From contig OZ026607.1 in NCBI GenBank assembly GCA_964020085.1, positions 10,450,132 to 10,514,131 on the forward strand: a stretch of 64,000 nt of DNA. The letters are read 5' to 3'. Positions 1 through 8,977 of this stretch are shown here, one piece after another. Within the stretch, counting starts at the first letter, position 1; the number at the start of each line of letters is the position of its first letter. Position numbers and translations under genes: made by a program. This DNA is from Micromussa lordhowensis (Eukaryota > Cnidaria > Anthozoa > Scleractinia > Lobophylliidae). The notes beneath the pieces were generated by a model that made no database searches, was not told where the DNA came from, and saw only the letters and a program-made list of their open reading frames with translations.

Positions 1-329
1 TCAGTCCAATTTGGAGTATAGCCTTTATCAAAAGTCACCCTTTTGTATTTGCTTATTCGGACTCTATCACCTATCACAAATGCTGGTTTATCATTGTTTT
101 TGTTTCTCTTCGCTAAATCACCATATAAATTAAAATAAACTTTTCCATAGTTTTCAGGTTTTCTAGCTTGGAAAGGCGTCATTCCTATTGATCTATGTCG
201 GCTGTTGTTGTAAGAGGCGAGTATTTTCGGAAGGATGTCAACGTAGACTGTATTGTTTTGCATAGTGAATCTCTTATACATTTTATCTTTGATAGTTCTA
301 TTCCATCTCTCACAAACTGATGATTTCTC
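1..329 (-). pseudogene. Second copy of an integrase fragment, identical to 829-1157
   Basis: Bases 1-329 repeat bases 829-1157 at a constant offset of 828 with no difference that I could find. On the minus strand it encodes the catalytic E region (SSVCERWNRT) and the downstream part up to the YTPNWTE motif. At 329/330 it joins directly, in frame, to a zinc-finger remnant. It may be a real tandem duplication or an assembly duplicate created around the N gap at 451-650. Identical bases over 329 bp in a decayed element favour a very recent event or an artefact. Confidence 0.8.
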
Positions 330-450
330 ATTTTTAAATGGATTTTGTAAATTACGCTTATGAAAATCTGTCTTTAAATGCTGATATTTTCCCTTTTTTG
401 CTTAATTTTTCTTACATACATCACAAAACCAATAAGATGATAATGGTATT
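330..450 (-). pseudogene. C2H2 zinc-finger protein remnant
   Basis: The minus strand reads WFCDVCKKN, then a TAA, then a stretch with KYQHLKTDFHKRN in the same frame. This matches the C-x2-C ... H-x5-H layout of the small zinc-finger protein that follows the integrase in element B (60275-60592, CHEC ... NHLKTKKHKRN). Its position after the integrase is also the same. One internal stop and loss of its first part into the N gap make it a fragment. The identification rests on the finger motif and synteny. Confidence 0.6.
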
Positions 451-650
451 NNNNNNNNNNNNNNNNNNNNNNNNNNNNNNNNNNNNNNNNNNNNNNNNNN
501 NNNNNNNNNNNNNNNNNNNNNNNNNNNNNNNNNNNNNNNNNNNNNNNNNNNNNNNNNNNNNNNNNNNNNNNNNNNNNNNNNNNNNNNNNNNNNNNNNNNN
601 NNNNNNNNNNNNNNNNNNNNNNNNNNNNNNNNNNNNNNNNNNNNNNNNNN
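451..650. other. Assembly gap of 200 N
   Basis: Exactly 200 unknown bases, the usual length for a gap of unknown size. It cuts the integrase C-terminus (chromodomain) on one side and the zinc-finger N-terminus on the other. Confidence 0.99.
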
Positions 651-1530
651 TTTGACTAATGCTTTGTCGCCTCGCTTTCGAATAATTTTCTCTATTCTAT
701 AGACCTCTTGATCTGTCTTTTGTAACTCTTCTCTGTAGAAAGTACCCTTAATCGCTTCACCATTTAAGTCTTTTATCTTATAAGTAATAGGATTAGTGAA
801 TTGAATTCCGTCTATGATGAAAACTTCTTCAGTCCAATTTGGAGTATAGCCTTTATCAAAAGTCACCCTTTTGTATTTGCTTATTCGGACTCTATCACCT
901 ATCACAAATGCTGGTTTATCATTGTTTTTGTTTCTCTTCGCTAAATCACCATATAAATTAAAATAAACTTTTCCATAGTTTTCAGGTTTTCTAGCTTGGA
1001 AAGGCGTCATTCCTATTGATCTATGTCGGCTGTTGTTGTAAGAGGCGAGTATTTTCGGAAGGATGTCAACGTAGACTGTATTGTTTTGCATAGTGAATCT
1101 CTTATACATTTTATCTTTGATAGTTCTATTCCATCTCTCACAAACTGATGATTTCTCTTCATTTTCAGTGGAATAGATGGTTATCTTATCCTTAGCTAAG
1201 AGATCTAGCACATTTTTGTTATAATATTCTTTTCCTTTGTCTACCCATAACATTTTAGGCTTATTTTTCTTGAATATGCTTTCAAACGCTTTAGAGACTT
1301 CTAAGCCTGTTTTTGTCTTTAGAGGTACTATCCAACCATATTTACTGAAAAGGTCTAAGAGCATTAAAAGATATTTATAACCTCGGTTCCATTTGCTTAG
1401 CTTTTGCAACGTCAACTAAGTCAGAACACCAAATGTCATCTACCTTATGAACGATTACTCTTCTCTTGGTAAAATTTCGTTTTATAGGTTTGTGTAACTC
1501 ATTAGCTAGCCCTTCCCATGTATCTAAACT
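651..1530 (-). CDS. Polinton integrase (retroviral-type DDE, chromodomain), interrupted
   Basis: A retroviral-type integrase that would insert the element's linear DNA into the chromosome. Visible motifs are the first catalytic Asp in IWCSDLVD, the second in LWVDKGKEYYN, the catalytic Glu in CERWNRT, the C-terminal beta-barrel around GDRVRISKYK and YTPNWTEEVF, and the start of a chromodomain (VYRIEKIIRKRG) cut by the gap. There is no ATG at the true beginning. The frame opens in the A10 run at 1530-1539 shared with the PLA2 gene, in the -1 frame. Near 1405-1412, between SDLVD and LQKLSKWN, the frame shifts by one base compared with element B, so this copy is probably broken. An apparent TTG start at 1415 is downstream of the first catalytic Asp and cannot be the real start. 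Confidence 0.85.
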
Positions 1531-2264
1531 TTTTTTTTTACACCTAAACCAAGTTTTTGCTTTGTATTAATAGTGTTTCTAGCCAGCCAATGACCCCACT
1601 GTCTCTCATTCCAGGGAATTGCATCTAACGCTTTCACCATTTTCTTGTCAGCCACATTTTTACATGATTTTACATTTACTCCCTTATCAGCACAAACTGA
1701 GTAATCAACATCGTGTTGCATGGCTATAGCATCTGTCTTACTTGTTGGCTTATCATATATTTCATAGATTTGACCAGTATCTCGATCCCATTTTACTTGG
1801 TTTTCTAAATCATTGTAAGGACCAGTATATTTGTGTCCTGGTAAAGTCCAACCAGCTTTCGGTTTAGGTAACTTACCTATTGCTTTATGAATATCGAGAC
1901 CAGAGCCTGTTCTAGGATCAATTTTTTTAGAAAGATCATCAGCAAGAGAGTCAACTGCTCTATTTAAATACCTTTTCCCTATACCTTTAACCTGATTTTT
2001 TACATAATCAGATTTTATTGCTTTACTAGCGCCGATTTTCCCAAGATTATACAATCCTTTTGCACCAGCGGCCAACCCTTTGACAATTAGTTCATCAAAA
2101 CCGCTTCCTTGCATTTCCTCTTGTGATATAAAACGAAATTTTGTAATTCCACATTCAGCACAAATACATCGCATTGCATTTCTACCATTTTTTGTAATTA
2201 CAAAAGTTTCAGAATTAGGTAAACATTCTGTCATTTTTCTTTGTTTAACACAATAAGATAACAT
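1524..2264 (-). CDS. DUF5679-like / phospholipase A2 fusion protein (parvovirus VP1-type PLA2)
   Basis: A 246-aa protein. Residues 1-48 form a small zinc-ribbon-like domain (YCVKQRK, NGR, CICAECG), which I compare to DUF5679. Residues about 145-205 hold a PLA2 of the parvovirus VP1 kind: calcium-loop-like KYTGPYNDLE and catalytic MQHDVDYSVC. In parvoviruses this enzyme breaches endosomal membrane during entry, and by inference this is a virion protein with a similar job. The calcium loop has GPYN where element B has GPGN, so activity is uncertain. The ATG follows AATAT, the TATA-like start context of the other genes. Its stop lies two codons after an A10 run, and the integrase continues from there in the -1 frame. 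Confidence 0.8.
   Translation of the reverse strand: MLSYCVKQRKMTECLPNSETFVITKNGRNAMRCICAECGITKFRFISQEEMQGSGFDELIVKGLAAGAKGLYNLGKIGASKAIKSDYVKNQVKGIGKRYLNRAVDSLADDLSKKIDPRTGSGLDIHKAIGKLPKPKAGWTLPGHKYTGPYNDLENQVKWDRDTGQIYEIYDKPTSKTDAIAMQHDVDYSVCADKGVNVKSCKNVADKKMVKALDAIPWNERQWGHWLARNTINTKQKLGLGVKKKV
1530..1539 (-). promoter_or_regulatory. Candidate -1 frameshift site, PLA2 to integrase
   Basis: Ten A on the minus strand. In the PLA2 frame the codons run GTA AAA AAA AAA GTT TAG, so an A AAA AAA heptamer is in register, with the PLA2 stop right behind it. Shifting back one base opens the integrase frame (SLDTWEGLANELH). I see no strong stem downstream here, unlike element B. A plain homopolymer indel is the alternative. 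Confidence 0.5.
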
Positions 2265-2300
2265 ATATTAATTGTAGAGATTATAATTGTAGAGGAGATA

Positions 2301-2537
2301 TTATAATATAGCTCCTATGAGGGGAATTCCCTTAAATGGACTGTTTTTACCCAGTAATAGTCCTTTTCCTTTTCTACCTCTTCCTGCCGCCCCTGACTTA
2401 ACAAATTTAGTTTTTGTTATCCCGCATTCTGCGCATTTACATTTCATCATGGCACGACCATTTCTTGCCTGTACAACCCTTTCTGAACCAGGAACGCACT
2501 CTGTCGGTTTTCGTTGTTTTACACAATAGCTTTTCAT
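2301..2537 (-). CDS. Small DUF5679-like zinc-ribbon protein with GLLLG tail
   Basis: A 78-aa protein with the same N-terminal domain as its neighbour (YCVKQRK, NGR, CKCAECGITKTKF), then a basic linker and the C-terminal motif GLLLGKNSP ... IPLIGAIL. The domain resembles DUF5679, with the first Cys pair reduced. The tail recurs in element B at the end of a different gene (57687-57755). The start ATG is preceded by TTATATATAG, the element's start-context motif. Function unknown; a small virion or DNA-binding protein is possible. Two adjacent DUF5679 genes suggest a local duplication. Confidence 0.7.
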   Translation of the reverse strand: MKSYCVKQRKPTECVPGSERVVQARNGRAMMKCKCAECGITKTKFVKSGAAGRGRKGKGLLLGKNSPFKGIPLIGAIL

Positions 2538-2583
2538 CTATATATAATGATTTTTATTTTTTTTTTTATTTCCATATATTATA

Positions 2584-2742
2584 ATGGAACAAATTGACAT
2601 TGAAAAAGAAATACAAAGAATAGAAGCGATGTATAAACATTACAAACTTCTTTATAGAAAAATTGCCTTTTTATGTTGTTCTGGAGAAACTAAAAGAGTG
2701 AGAAATCTGAGAAATAGCTTGAAAAAAGATTTAAAAAAATGA
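2584..2742 (+). CDS. Small coiled-coil-like ORF, 52 aa
   Basis: An ATG-initiated ORF on the opposite strand to its neighbours, in the gap between the DUF5679 gene and the protease. It begins MEQIDIEKEIQR, is rich in Lys, Glu and Ile, and ends in a basic DLKK tail. The ATG follows CATATATTATA, the same start context as the known genes, which is the main argument that it is real. There is no counterpart at this position in element B, where protease and DUF5679 genes almost touch. Function unknown. Confidence 0.4.
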   Translation: MEQIDIEKEIQRIEAMYKHYKLLYRKIAFLCCSGETKRVRNLRNSLKKDLKK

Positions 2743-2754
2743 GAAGTCTTCAAA

Positions 2755-3222
2755 CTACCTAAGCAATCGTTTAAAATATTTTTCTATGAATTTTTCATTC
2801 TCTTTTGTGTCAAAGCTAAAAACTTGCAATAAATGGAAATAATCTACTCCTTTATGCATTTCATTCAAGAAATACAAGCAAAAATAGCCACAGGTTGTAG
2901 TATAGAGATTCTGTATTTGACTGTTTTGGTGTATTAAGTTTTTCTCTTTTGCATGGTTTACCAACTCTTGAAAAGGCGGCATCCCAAAAGAGTCAAAGTA
3001 ATTTATGGTACCATTACGAACATAGGTTGTAACCCAATGACTACCGCTCATATAATGAGGTTCTAAATTATAAATAAAAAACGCTAACTTATGCTGATGT
3101 GGTACAGTCTGATCTCTACTTAAAACATTCTTGATAGGTATCTTCAAGTATTTACACCAATCTTTATGGAATTTAGGCTTTTTTGTTTTTAGTTCTTTTT
3201 TGTTTTTTTTCCTCTTCCCCAA
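2755..3222 (-). CDS. Adenain-like cysteine protease
   Basis: A 155-aa protease of the adenovirus maturation (adenain/Ulp1) family, expected to cleave capsid and core precursors. The catalytic His lies in MSGSHWVTTY, the acidic residue in YFDSFGMPP, a Gln in NSQIQ near the expected oxyanion position, and the nucleophile Cys in TTTCGYFCLYF. It overlaps the end of the upstream gene by 34 bases. Compared with element B it lacks about nine residues between PKFHKD and WCKYL, a stretch away from the catalytic residues. All catalytic residues are present. Confidence 0.88.
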   Translation of the reverse strand: MGKRKKNKKELKTKKPKFHKDWCKYLKIPIKNVLSRDQTVPHQHKLAFFIYNLEPHYMSGSHWVTTYVRNGTINYFDSFGMPPFQELVNHAKEKNLIHQNSQIQNLYTTTCGYFCLYFLNEMHKGVDYFHLLQVFSFDTKENEKFIEKYFKRLLR

Positions 3223-3899
3223 GTACCAATAAAAGGTGGTGGAGCCATAGGCATTCCTATACGAGGAGAACCTCCTCCGTCTGATTGCCCCATTCGAACT
3301 CCTCCTCTTCCTTTTATACTTCCTCCTTTTAATGCATCAATAATCATTGGAATACCAATACTAGCTAGTAACATGCCAATACCACTTCCTACTTGTTTTT
3401 GAGTAAGTTTGAAAAGTAGATCTTCTCCTAATTTATGAGCTCTAGCTAAATCTCCTATTTGTCCTTTAGTCAGTAGATCACCCATTTGAGCTAACATATA
3501 TAGATTTTTATTTGGTACTTGAAACATTTGACCACCACTAATTTTCTTAACTATTTGGCTAGCACCTTCAGAAGCTAACCCTGCTAAAGCAGACAATCCT
3601 AGTGTTTTACCGATAGTTGGTGCTACATTCCTTAATACTGGCAATATTGAGCTAAATATCCCACTACCAGTTTGTCGCCTGATATTATACTTTGATATAG
3701 TAATTACCATTCCTTTATTAGCTGTTTTGGCCTTAGCGAGTCTCTTAACAGTATTCATTGGTACCATAAGGACATCAGAACCACTTAACGCATTTTTACT
3801 TAAGCGTAAACTTATTTCTTCTCTGTTTCTGTAAGCCATAGATAGTTTTCGTTTTTGCCCTTCAGAAAGTGTGACAGAAATTTGATGTAATTCAGTCAT
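3189..3899 (-). CDS. Conserved virion protein with hydrophobic GSG-rich middle (pVI-like position)
   Basis: A 236-aa protein. The N-terminus (residues 1-75) is a compact domain (LSEGQKRKL, ALSGSDVLMVP). Next comes an amphipathic/hydrophobic stretch around GIFSSILPVLRNVAPTIG and LGLSALAGLASEGASQIV, then a Gly/Pro-rich basic tail ending GRGKKTKKN. The homologue in element B is 56956-57755. Its place just before the protease and its amphipathic segment recall adenovirus protein VI, but I infer this from layout only. The start ATG follows AATATATA. Confidence 0.6.
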   Translation of the reverse strand: MTELHQISVTLSEGQKRKLSMAYRNREEISLRLSKNALSGSDVLMVPMNTVKRLAKAKTANKGMVITISKYNIRRQTGSGIFSSILPVLRNVAPTIGKTLGLSALAGLASEGASQIVKKISGGQMFQVPNKNLYMLAQMGDLLTKGQIGDLARAHKLGEDLLFKLTQKQVGSGIGMLLASIGIPMIIDALKGGSIKGRGGVRMGQSDGGGSPRIGMPMAPPPFIGTWGRGKKTKKN

Positions 3900-3971
3900 T
3901 ATATATTATTTATGAATTTTTAAAAAAGTCCATGAATAATATTTATTCTGTGACTGATTTCATCAATTTTA

Positions 3972-4110
3972 TTAATCACAATCAACATTTAACCATCTTC
4001 CATCTTTAGTAGGAAAAGCTCTAGTACACTGACCTTTTAAAAAACGATCCGCAATAATTACCTACTTATTTTTATTATCAAGGATTCCATTTCTTTAAAC
4101 TATTTTTCAT
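3972..4110 (-). pseudogene. Remnant of a small gene after the MCP
   Basis: An ATG at 4108-4110 follows the TATAAT context that overlaps the MCP stop, and starts MKNSLKKWNP before a stop. After a one-base shift and one further in-frame TAG the minus strand keeps a coherent peptide (ADRFLKGQCTRAFPTKD ... LNVDCD) ending at 3972. The composition looks coding, but two breaks are needed. Element B has no equivalent. Function unknown. Confidence 0.33.
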
Positions 4111-4735
4111 ATTATACGATAACTAATTGATCTCCCACTTTATCAACAACAACATCTACTTCATAAAGAACAATTGCATGCACTCGAAAATCAGCAGCAG
4201 CTGCTTGAGAGAGGTGAAATTGTATGATAAGTTGCTTTGGATCTCTGCTTACCTGTTCTGTTTGATAAGTTAAATCAAAATAGACTAGTGGGTAAAGACT
4301 CAAAAAATTAGAGATATTCAGCTGAGTACCTGTATTATAATCATTCCGTTGCCATGAATAATTCATTAAATCATAATAGATTCTTGATTTACTTTCTGTA
4401 TCATATTCAAGTTCTGGATAGAAGACACCATTACCATATTCAAGACGACATGTGCTAAGATGACTATTAGCATTAGCAGCATTAAGTTTAAAAGTATCAA
4501 AAATATAAGGATTTGCTGTCATATCATTTGTCTTAAGTCTCTGGAAAAAGACGAAAACATGTTGTACTTTATCAATACTAGCTGAGATTCTGAAATCACC
4601 ACTGTTTCTGGTAGTATCTGAAGTTTGGTACATTTCTTTGAGGTATTTCCATTTACTGGGTTTTTGGTATTCATTGATGAATTTAGTCATAAGAGCATCT
4701 TTTGGTTCTAGTCGGGGTACCCATAGATAATCAAA

Positions 4736-5983
4736 GGCTCTCTGAGCAGCTCATGGATGAATAGCCCAATGCCAAGTTTACTTTTGCCACTGTGGCAAAA
4801 CGAGTCTTTGAGCGAAACTATTGGTATGAAAATATATGTCACCTGCACGGTCATTCGCATGAAAATCAAGTGATTTTCATGGGAAACGTTTTATTTGGCA
4901 CAAGCACTCGTTCTGTAAATAGAAACTCAGACGGTGGAAGTCAAAGTCTACATTTGTGCCAAGCGGCCCATCAGGCCAGCACTGATAAAAAATAATCTAA
5001 CAAAAAAACAAGTTACCATCTTCTCGTGGTCTGTTTAGAATGTCCGATTAAAAGCTTTAGATATCAAGAGGGTCGTACAGGGAAGTCTCTGGCACGGTTC
5101 ACGAACCTAAAATACAGAGCACGGTTCACGGATAAAAAAATTTCGATTTCCCGAATTACGAAAATAAGAAAGTAAGGACCTGTTCTTACATTAAAAACAG
5201 TGTTTGTAGGAAGCAAACTCGCGAATGGCTAAATCAAGGCTCCGTATTGCATATTGCATGGCTAAGGCACTCGATAGACCACTGTAACTATTCGGAGAAC
5301 TTGTGTCTCAAAATCACGTAGAGTTGTGTGGTAAAATCACGAATATCGGTTAATATTTCAGGTTCTTCACGGATCACGCAAAACCTTCAGGTCACGAATC
5401 AAAACGCGGTTACTTACATTTTCTGCGAAACGGGACTCTCTCTTGCCCTTCAGCAAATATACGAAAAAAAGAGTATCTGATTACATTCTTTGCATAGCGT
5501 GAGTTTAGCGTGACTTGTAATCGGAGAATTTTGTTTACGTCTAATGAAAAAACACCTTGACCTTATGAATTTACACATGGGTTTTTGACAAGCGCTATGC
5601 TTCTTGTCTTTCCATGTCCAGCTACTGCTGCTTAGCTTGACAAATTTCAATTTTACAACTCCACGAGTTGAACCAAAAACCATCTTCGTGCCGCGTTAGC
5701 CGCCATATGTACGAACTCCATGTTGTCGGACAAAAAATTCGTCTTTCTAGTACCCCGCTAAAACCTGCTGAACCTACACCACGAAGTGCCTAGGAAAAGA
5801 ACCATACTAAGCAGGGGAGGGTTGGGAGAAACGATTTAATCCGGTTTAATGAATAAATTAATCAGAATCGAGTGAGTGAGTGAGTGAGTGAGTGAGTGAG
5901 TGAGTGAGTGAGTGAGTGAGTGAGTGATCGAGTGCCATCCGACTGCCTCCTAAGCTCATGGATGTTACGTAACATCCATGAGC
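4736..5983. mobile_element. Non-autonomous insertion inside the MCP gene
   Basis: About 1.25 kb separates two MCP halves that would otherwise join. The flanks share AAA at both edges, so the target duplication is short or unclear. The motif GCTCATGGATG lies near the left end (4749-4759) and again at the right end, where it forms a perfect 30-base palindrome at 5954-5983. Inside is a GAGT microsatellite and no convincing transposase. A 77-aa ORF at 5450-5683 has no recognisable domain. The class of element is unknown. Confidence 0.6.
5870..5927. repeat. GAGT microsatellite
   Basis: About 14 units of GAGT inside the insertion that splits the MCP. Confidence 0.95.
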
Positions 5984-6637
5984 AAAAACGATCAATTACT
6001 AATCTTAATGTATCAACTGCCCCATATAAGACTTCAGCGTCTGGTGTAAGTTCTATTTCAAATAGGAGATCCATTGGAGGTAACATTCGTCCTTCTAATT
6101 CTTCGAAAAAAGAATACCTATTTAATGGAATAGTTGTATTAACATGAGCATTGTTAGCTGTTAATAAACGCCTACTTTCCAAACCTGTGTTTGTATCATC
6201 TGAAGTGGCATCTGTATCCAAATACCATAAGCTATTTTTGGCTGTACTGCGTCCAAAATCATCTGAATATTCTAAAAGATTTTTTGTAAAAGAGACAAGA
6301 TGAAGATTATCAGTGTCATAGACGATTTTTCCTGCACTCTTAATAACCATATGTTTAATTAATGAATGCGACCCATTAATAATTGTAGTTCTGAGGTCAG
6401 CATTGTCTCCACCATTTGCTTTAAGGTCTAATTTAAATCCCACTTCAAAAAAGGCATTGTACCAATCAAGCATAATACCACGATCAGTAACATGAAATTT
6501 GTAACCTTTCTTTTCTTGCTCTTTAGTATTGGCAGGAGCTCTTATAGCGTCTTGAAGACGAAATTGCACTAGTTCATTTCTCTGAACGTTCTCTGGTGAT
6601 CTAAATGCCATTATATATTTTTTCAAGATTTTTTTAT

Positions 6638-6996
6638 TTAAGAGCGTGCTATTAGATTATTAATCAGTGTATTAACTTCATCCTGCCCTAGCGGAGTCCT
6701 TGCTTTTCTTGTAGTACTAGCGGTCTTTGTGGCCTTTTAAGCCTTTTTCTAATAAACTCACCAGATTTCTCTATAACTTTATCAGCAGCCTTTTTACCAA
6801 CTTTTTCTCCCGCTTGAGATACATCAGCTTGTATTGCTTTTTTAGCAAATGGTTTTAAAACCTGTCCAGTTAAAGCACTAGCTACTTTTTTTAGTGGTTT
6901 CATAAGATTATCTAGTACAATTCCATTGCCACGGTGTTTGTAGACATATCGTCCTGTTCTTGGGTGATAAATCTTTTTAAACTCTCTTGACTTCAT
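6638..6996 (-). CDS. Small basic core-like protein, probable frame break near its end
   Basis: The open frame from 6996 gives 102 aa ending QEKQGLR at 6688. It starts MKSREFKKIYHPRTGRYVYK and is rich in Lys and Ala (KPFAKKAIQADVSQAGEKVGKKA). It is homologous to 55195-55572 of element B. A one-base shift near 6715 continues into a segment (GQDEVNTLINNLIARS, stop at 6638) that resembles the C-terminus of the element B protein (DAIISRLISGSG). The native gene therefore probably ended at 6638. A basic DNA-binding core protein is inferred from charge and position between MCP and minor capsid. The ATG follows TTTATATAT. Confidence 0.6.
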
Positions 6997-7017
6997 ATAT
7001 ATAAATTAGTTCCTAAT

Positions 7018-7881
7018 TTAAATTACTAAAACAATGTGTTTCAATAAGTGTTTTAACCCGACCGAGCGTATTGAGGGATGTTGTGGGTGAGAGAAAGGGC
7101 CGGAGGCACCCTCTAAAATGGAACTTTTTTTTAAGATTAATGAAAATGCAGTGTCAGCATGATTTAAATAGACTTCTCTTCTTAAACCATCAGTTACATA
7201 GATTCGAATACTTGAAACTCTTAATTTATTGATAGGATTAAATATAACATGACGCTGTTCAAGGGTAAAATTGTAAGAAGGTCTTAAAGTTCCTGTACCA
7301 AAACTAAAAATAATATCTGATTCTCTCCCATCTACTAATGAATCACTAACTAAATCACAATGAATATTTAGGACATCTGTATCTTCTGATAAATTAGGTA
7401 TATTAGGACTAACATTCCTCTCAGCACTTAAGATTACTTTACCGAATCCTATTAGTTTGCCAAAATTAGATTTACTCAGGTCAAGTCTATAGTTTGTATC
7501 TAAAGTCACTAAGACTCTAAAAGTTGGTTCATCAAAAGTTAAAGTAATTGGAAATTCTTCATCACCATCACTATTAACTATTTTAGTCTCTTCCTTAATG
7601 AAGTTGTCAATATCAGTGTAATCCCAAACTCCTTTTGGAAAATCAATATCTGTAAATGTTTTCCCACCGTCTTTACTGTAAGCTATCTTTTGATTATCGT
7701 AACCAGGATTTATATTTGTCCATGTAAAAGCCATTGAAATAATTCTTTTTAAACCAATATACCAAAACCCATCAGTTTGTTTAAGGTCTAAAGCTCTAGA
7801 AAACCTTGTAGTAAAATCACCTGGACGATTACCATGTTCATTTTTAACTGAAAAACTACTTAGTGTGATTTCTCTTTCCAT
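7018..7881 (-). CDS. Minor capsid (penton-like) protein
   Basis: A 287-aa protein homologous to 54411-55175. Conserved blocks are EREITLSSFSVK, NFTTRF-like FTTRFSRAL, FTWTNINPGY, PKGVWDYT, LSEDTDVLNIHCDL, and SSIRIYVTDG near the end. This is the Polinton single jelly-roll protein expected at capsid vertices. The element B protein stops right after its LLLKRME end, while here about 33 extra residues follow LILKK. They come from a 3' segment (about 7018-7115) that looks foreign, so the normal stop was probably lost through a small insertion. The start context is GTATAATATAATG. Confidence 0.82.
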   Translation of the reverse strand: MEREITLSSFSVKNEHGNRPGDFTTRFSRALDLKQTDGFWYIGLKRIISMAFTWTNINPGYDNQKIAYSKDGGKTFTDIDFPKGVWDYTDIDNFIKEETKIVNSDGDEEFPITLTFDEPTFRVLVTLDTNYRLDLSKSNFGKLIGFGKVILSAERNVSPNIPNLSEDTDVLNIHCDLVSDSLVDGRESDIIFSFGTGTLRPSYNFTLEQRHVIFNPINKLRVSSIRIYVTDGLRREVYLNHADTAFSLILKKSSILEGASGPFSHPQHPSIRSVGLKHLLKHIVLVI

Positions 7882-7885
7882 TATA

Positions 7886-8977
7886 TTATACTCTAAAATA
7901 TTTTTTAACTATTTTTTGATATTGTGGCCTATTGATGTCTTTTGCGCGTAATAGAGTGTCTAAGATAGTTTGACCCATATTTCTCATCTTAACGCTTGTA
8001 TTACCTGCTTCCATTTCACCAATAATTAGTGTTAATTTATTTAATAATTCTTTAGCATCATTGTAGAAATAGACCCCTCTGCCTGTCCTTCTTCCTGAAC
8101 CCTTAGTCGATTTCATTTTCTGGACTTTTAGATAGTCTCTGTATTCTTGAATAGGTTTTAGTCTTGTATCTGCAAATTTATGAGCCATATCCTTTTCTTT
8201 CTGTAGCTTTTCTATTACATCTCTAGGAGCATTATTTTTTATAGCTTGATTTAGTCTTTTACTTGTATTTGTTTTAAATGTACTTGTAATACTGCTTATT
8301 TCAGAATTTGCTTTTTTTATGTTACTCCCGAGATATTTACTACGTTTAACTGGTGTCATTTCTGGTTGGGATAATCTCATTTCAACATCATCATAGTTAG
8401 GAAGGCCTGTTTGATCTAAAATCTTATTAATATCTCCTCTATCTAAATCATCATCGTCATCATCATCATCATCATCAGGTGGTGGTTCAATTGCTAAAGG
8501 TTCTTTTTCATCTTCAGCTTGCTCTTCTACAAAAGAATATTCTGGTGGTAAAGATTCATCTCCTTCTTCTAGATTCCAAAAACTAGGATCCATTTCATAT
8601 TTTGGTGGAGGACCTTTAGGTATCTTAGCTATTTGTTTTTCTGCCTGTGACGCTACGTAATCTTCAAGATTTAGTAATCCTTCTACATCCATATCTTCAT
8701 ATGGATCTACTTCAGGTGCGTAATCAATTTCTTCAGCTTGCTCTCCTTTACCTTCTGGCGCGCCAGGGGAAGCACGTATTCTTATTTGTGGTCTATTCTT
8801 AGGCTTTTGTGCCTTTAACCCCTCTATGATTTCATCTAGTCTAAATGATTTTGTTATCCTTGCGTCAGAGTTCTTACTCTTTATCTTTTCTTCAGTGATC
8901 TCATCATATAGCTGATTCTTCATTTTTCCAGTCTCTGCCCGCTTCTGGGCTAATTCTTTCCACTTTGATAGACTCAT
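7886..8977 (-). CDS. Acidic Polinton structural/scaffold-like protein
   Basis: The start at 8977 (MSLSKWKELAQKRA) is chosen because it matches MSLLKWKEFAKSK in element B and follows ATAAATAT; an upstream in-frame ATG at 9031 is not conserved. It is about 363 aa: basic N-terminus, long acidic Pro-rich middle with a run of ten Asp, a Lys-rich coiled stretch, a GSGRRTGRG linker, and a conserved C-terminal helical domain (LLNKLTLIIGEMEAGN ... NRPQYQKIVKKYF). The same arrangement in element B supports a conserved virion role. Function unknown. Confidence 0.7.
   Translation of the reverse strand: MSLSKWKELAQKRAETGKMKNQLYDEITEEKIKSKNSDARITKSFRLDEIIEGLKAQKPKNRPQIRIRASPGAPEGKGEQAEEIDYAPEVDPYEDMDVEGLLNLEDYVASQAEKQIAKIPKGPPPKYEMDPSFWNLEEGDESLPPEYSFVEEQAEDEKEPLAIEPPPDDDDDDDDDDLDRGDINKILDQTGLPNYDDVEMRLSQPEMTPVKRSKYLGSNIKKANSEISSITSTFKTNTSKRLNQAIKNNAPRDVIEKLQKEKDMAHKFADTRLKPIQEYRDYLKVQKMKSTKGSGRRTGRGVYFYNDAKELLNKLTLIIGEMEAGNTSVKMRNMGQTILDTLLRAKDINRPQYQKIVKKYFRV

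Larger units (their letters stand above)
4112..6611 (-). pseudogene. Major capsid protein (double jelly-roll), split by an insertion
   Basis: The N-terminal part runs from the ATG at 6611 (MAFRSPENVQRNELV) to 5986. The C-terminal part runs from about 4735 to the stop at 4112 (WVPRLEPKDALMTK ... DKVGDQLVIV). It aligns along its whole length with the MCP of element B (55600-56886), for example GSHSLIKHMVIKSAGK and CRLEYGNGVFYPE. This is the hexon-like protein that would build the capsid shell. The start context is AAAATATATAATG; the longer TTG-initiated frame is not needed. Apart from the insertion at 4736-5983 both parts are open, so the insertion may be the only lethal lesion. Confidence 0.87.

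Noticed and set aside
4792..4995. 67-aa plus-strand ORF in the MCP insertion
   Set aside because: No domain or context; likely chance.
5450..5683. 77-aa minus-strand ORF in the MCP insertion
   Set aside because: Cys- and Lys-rich but without a recognisable motif or supporting context.
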